In this document: positions 60,355 to 61,896 of the stretch, in pieces
Position numbering within the stretch: position 1 is the stretch's first letter
How the letters are laid out: every line of letters starts with the position of its first letter
Assembly: GCA_019637105.1 (NCBI GenBank)
Contig: JAHBWF010000026.1
Span: 1-61,896, forward strand
Direction: 5' to 3'
Source of the DNA: Labilithrix sp.
GTDB lineage: Bacteria > Myxococcota_A > Polyangia > Polyangiales > Polyangiaceae
DNA length: 61,896 nucleotides
The notes under the pieces: model-generated
What the model was told of the DNA's origin: nothing
What the model saw: only the letters and a program-made list of their open reading frames with translations
Databases searched by the model: none
Made by a program: the position numbers and the translations under genes

Positions 60355-61731
60355 GTGCTCCCCGTCCCGAGCAAACCCCCGAAGACGCTTGGCCGGTTCG
60401 AGGTCGGCGCCAAGATCGGCGGCGGCGGGATGGCCACGGTCTATCTCGGTCGAGAGGTACGCGAGGACGGATCCGAGGCGCTGGTCGCGCTGAAGGTGAT
60501 CCGCGACGAGTTCGCGAACGACGAACAGTTCACGGCGATGTTCGTGGACGAGGCCAAGATCCTCGCGCGCCTCTCGCACCCCAACGTCATCCAGACGCTC
60601 GAGTACGGCGTCACGGGCCAGCACCGCTTCATCGCGATGGAGCTCTTGACCGGACGGACCGTCGCCGACGCGTGGGAGGTGGTCGCCGGCACGGGCGAGC
60701 GCTTCGAGCTGGGGACGGCTGCGTGGGTGTGCGCGCGGGTAGCCGAGGGGCTGCACTCCGCGCACGAGCTCGTCGACGAGACGGGCGCGCCGCTCAGCGT
60801 CATCCACCGCGACGTGAACCCGACGAACATCTTCCTCACCCACTCGGGCGAGGTGAAGCTGATCGACTTCGGGCTCGCGCGCGCCCGCGTCCGCGCCTCG
60901 AAGAGCGCCGACGGCATCGTGAAGGGGAAGATCCCCTACCTCGCGCCCGAGCAGGCGCACGGCAAGCCGATCGATCGGAGGATCGACATCTACGCCCTCG
61001 GCACGACGCTCTGGGAGATGTCGACGATGAAGCGCTTGTTCAAGCGCGACAACGACGTCGCCACGCTGCGGGCGATCCGCGACGCGCACGTGCCGGATCC
61101 GCGCGACGAGGACCCCGACTTCCCCGAGGCGCTCTGGAAGATCATCGACCGCGCGCTCCGCCGCGATCGGGACGAGCGCTACGCGACGGCCGAGGAGATG
61201 CGCACCGATCTCGACGCGTTCGCGCGCGCGACCGGCCCCCACGCGCCGAAGCTCGCGGCGTTCGTCGAGCGCGTGTTCCCCGGCGGCGAGGCGCGCCAGA
61301 CGAAATGGCTGCGTGACGCCGCGTCGGTCCGCGTCTCCGCCGGGACGATGGCGCCCCCCGCCCCCGTCCCGATCGCGTCGTCGAGCCTCCTCGAGGCCGA
61401 CGGCGGGCCGGCCTCCCGTCCCCTCCCGACGCTCCCGCCCCCGAACCCGCCGCCGAGGCGCGAGCCGGACGCGGCCAAGGTCGACGCCAAGGCGCCCAAG
61501 GCGGCGAACGACAAGGCCGAGGGCCGGACCGTCGCCTCCAAGCCGAGCGCCAAGAAGGCGCCGGCGCCCGAGACGGAGAAGAAGGGCAAGACCAAGAAGA
61601 CGAAGAGGCGCAAGCGCGGCGAGCTCGCCGCGTCGCCCGAGGACGCGAGCGAGGACAAGCGGCGGCTTTACCTGATCGTCGGCGCCGTCGTCGCGGTGCT
61701 CGTCGTCCTCGCCATCGCCGCGTCGCGCTGA
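60355..61731 (+). CDS. Membrane Ser/Thr protein kinase (PknB-like)
   Basis: 458 residues with a GTG start. The kinase domain is at the N-terminus (about 14-290) and complete: IGGGGMATVYLG near 21, VALKVI with the catalytic Lys, HRDVNPTNIF near 150, DFGLA near 172 and YLAPEQ near 199. A Pro/Ala/Lys-rich linker with many basic residues (KKGKTKKTKRRKRGEL) leads to a single helix at the extreme C-terminus (YLIVGAVVAVLVVLAIAASR), so there is no sensor domain outside. It probably phosphorylates cytoplasmic partners from the inner membrane. It lies divergent from the LPMO-like gene. Confidence 0.9.
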   Translation: MLPVPSKPPKTLGRFEVGAKIGGGGMATVYLGREVREDGSEALVALKVIRDEFANDEQFTAMFVDEAKILARLSHPNVIQTLEYGVTGQHRFIAMELLTGRTVADAWEVVAGTGERFELGTAAWVCARVAEGLHSAHELVDETGAPLSVIHRDVNPTNIFLTHSGEVKLIDFGLARARVRASKSADGIVKGKIPYLAPEQAHGKPIDRRIDIYALGTTLWEMSTMKRLFKRDNDVATLRAIRDAHVPDPRDEDPDFPEALWKIIDRALRRDRDERYATAEEMRTDLDAFARATGPHAPKLAAFVERVFPGGEARQTKWLRDAASVRVSAGTMAPPAPVPIASSSLLEADGGPASRPLPTLPPPNPPPRREPDAAKVDAKAPKAANDKAEGRTVASKPSAKKAPAPETEKKGKTKKTKRRKRGELAASPEDASEDKRRLYLIVGAVVAVLVVLAIAASR

Positions 61732-61784
61732 GCCGCTCGCCGCGTCGCGCGGAGCTCGCCGTCCGAACCGCGGGCGGGCGGCGC

Positions 61785-61896
61785 TCAGAAGCCGGGCGTC
61801 GTCGCGACGCCGCTCGGCTTCGGCGGCTTCGCCGGCCGCTTGTCGGGCGGGCGCTTCGCCGTCGCGCTCGTCCGCCCGGCGCTCGGCGGCGCGTCG
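61785..61896 (-). CDS. C-terminus of a protein running off the window
   Basis: The last 37 codons of a minus-strand gene whose start lies beyond the window end. The visible part is Pro/Lys/Arg-rich (KRPPDKRPAKPPKPSG) and ends TTPGF before a TGA at 61785. Such tails are frequent on myxobacterial kinases and other membrane proteins. The family cannot be told. Codon use fits the neighbours, but the call rests on little. Confidence 0.35.
   Translation of the reverse strand, partial: DAPPSAGRTSATAKRPPDKRPAKPPKPSGVATTPGF

Noticed and set aside
1-61896. tRNA, rRNA, insertion sequences, prophage or integron features
   Set aside because: I looked for T-loop motifs, conserved rRNA segments, transposase and integrase motifs and terminal inverted repeats, and saw none that held up.

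Overview
The window is very GC-rich DNA with strong third-position bias, so long open frames run on every strand opposite real genes. The gene content points to a myxobacterium of the Polyangiales/Sorangium type. Markers are a MYXO-CTERM-like tail on a monooxygenase-like protein, a Myxococcus-type cysteine-rich repeat lipoprotein, an AgmX/GltG-like FHA-TM-TonB-C protein, eukaryote-like Ser/Thr kinases, a PilZ protein and many lipoproteins. I found no rRNA, tRNA, CRISPR array, insertion sequence or phage gene. The taxonomic placement is inference from gene content.

Layout. 0-7 kb: AI-2E-family permease coupled to an enoyl-CoA isomerase/hydratase, then on the minus strand a cysteine synthase, a frameshifted L-asparaginase, and a short outer-membrane polysaccharide export (OPX) lipoprotein beside a beta-barrel protein. 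6.5-19 kb: a minus-strand operon resembling the gltDEFG part of the M. xanthus gliding machine (coiled-coil protein, two TPR proteins, a TPR lipoprotein, a small secreted protein, a three-TM protein, an FHA/TM/TonB-C protein). 19.8-22.6 kb: divergent ECF sigma factor, an anti-sigma factor whose 3' half is scattered over all three frames, and an orphan gene. 22.6-35 kb: a secreted lipoprotein, a PilZ protein, a large membrane glycosyltransferase, the era-der GTPase pair, and an ArsA-like ATPase coupled to an AsmA/TamB-like protein. 35-42 kb: the housekeeping block prs, rplY, pth, rpsF, rpsR, rplI, dnaB, all on the minus strand, with one lipoprotein gene facing the other way inside it. 42-50.8 kb: a repeat-rich TPR membrane protein, an RlmI-like methyltransferase, a frameshifted alpha/beta hydrolase, and a MacA-MacB-type exporter coupled to a methyltransferase. 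51-61.9 kb: envelope proteins (VWA lipoprotein, propeller-type lipoprotein, GSDH-like/di-heme lipoprotein), three kinase-fold proteins of different catalytic status, and an LPMO-like protein.

How the genes work together. Much of the window concerns the cell envelope: polysaccharide export, a trans-envelope TPR/TonB-like machine, lipid transport (ArsA/AsmA), tripartite export (MacAB) and lipoproteins. The housekeeping block supplies ribosomal proteins, PRPP, peptidyl-tRNA recycling and the replicative helicase.

A recurring oddity is small frame-breaking indels in otherwise well-conserved genes: asparaginase, the first gene of the Glt-like operon, the anti-sigma factor, era and the alpha/beta hydrolase. 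Because era is normally essential and its only lesion is two bases missing in the P-loop, I think many of these are sequence or assembly errors, but real decay of the asparaginase and anti-sigma genes cannot be excluded from sequence alone.
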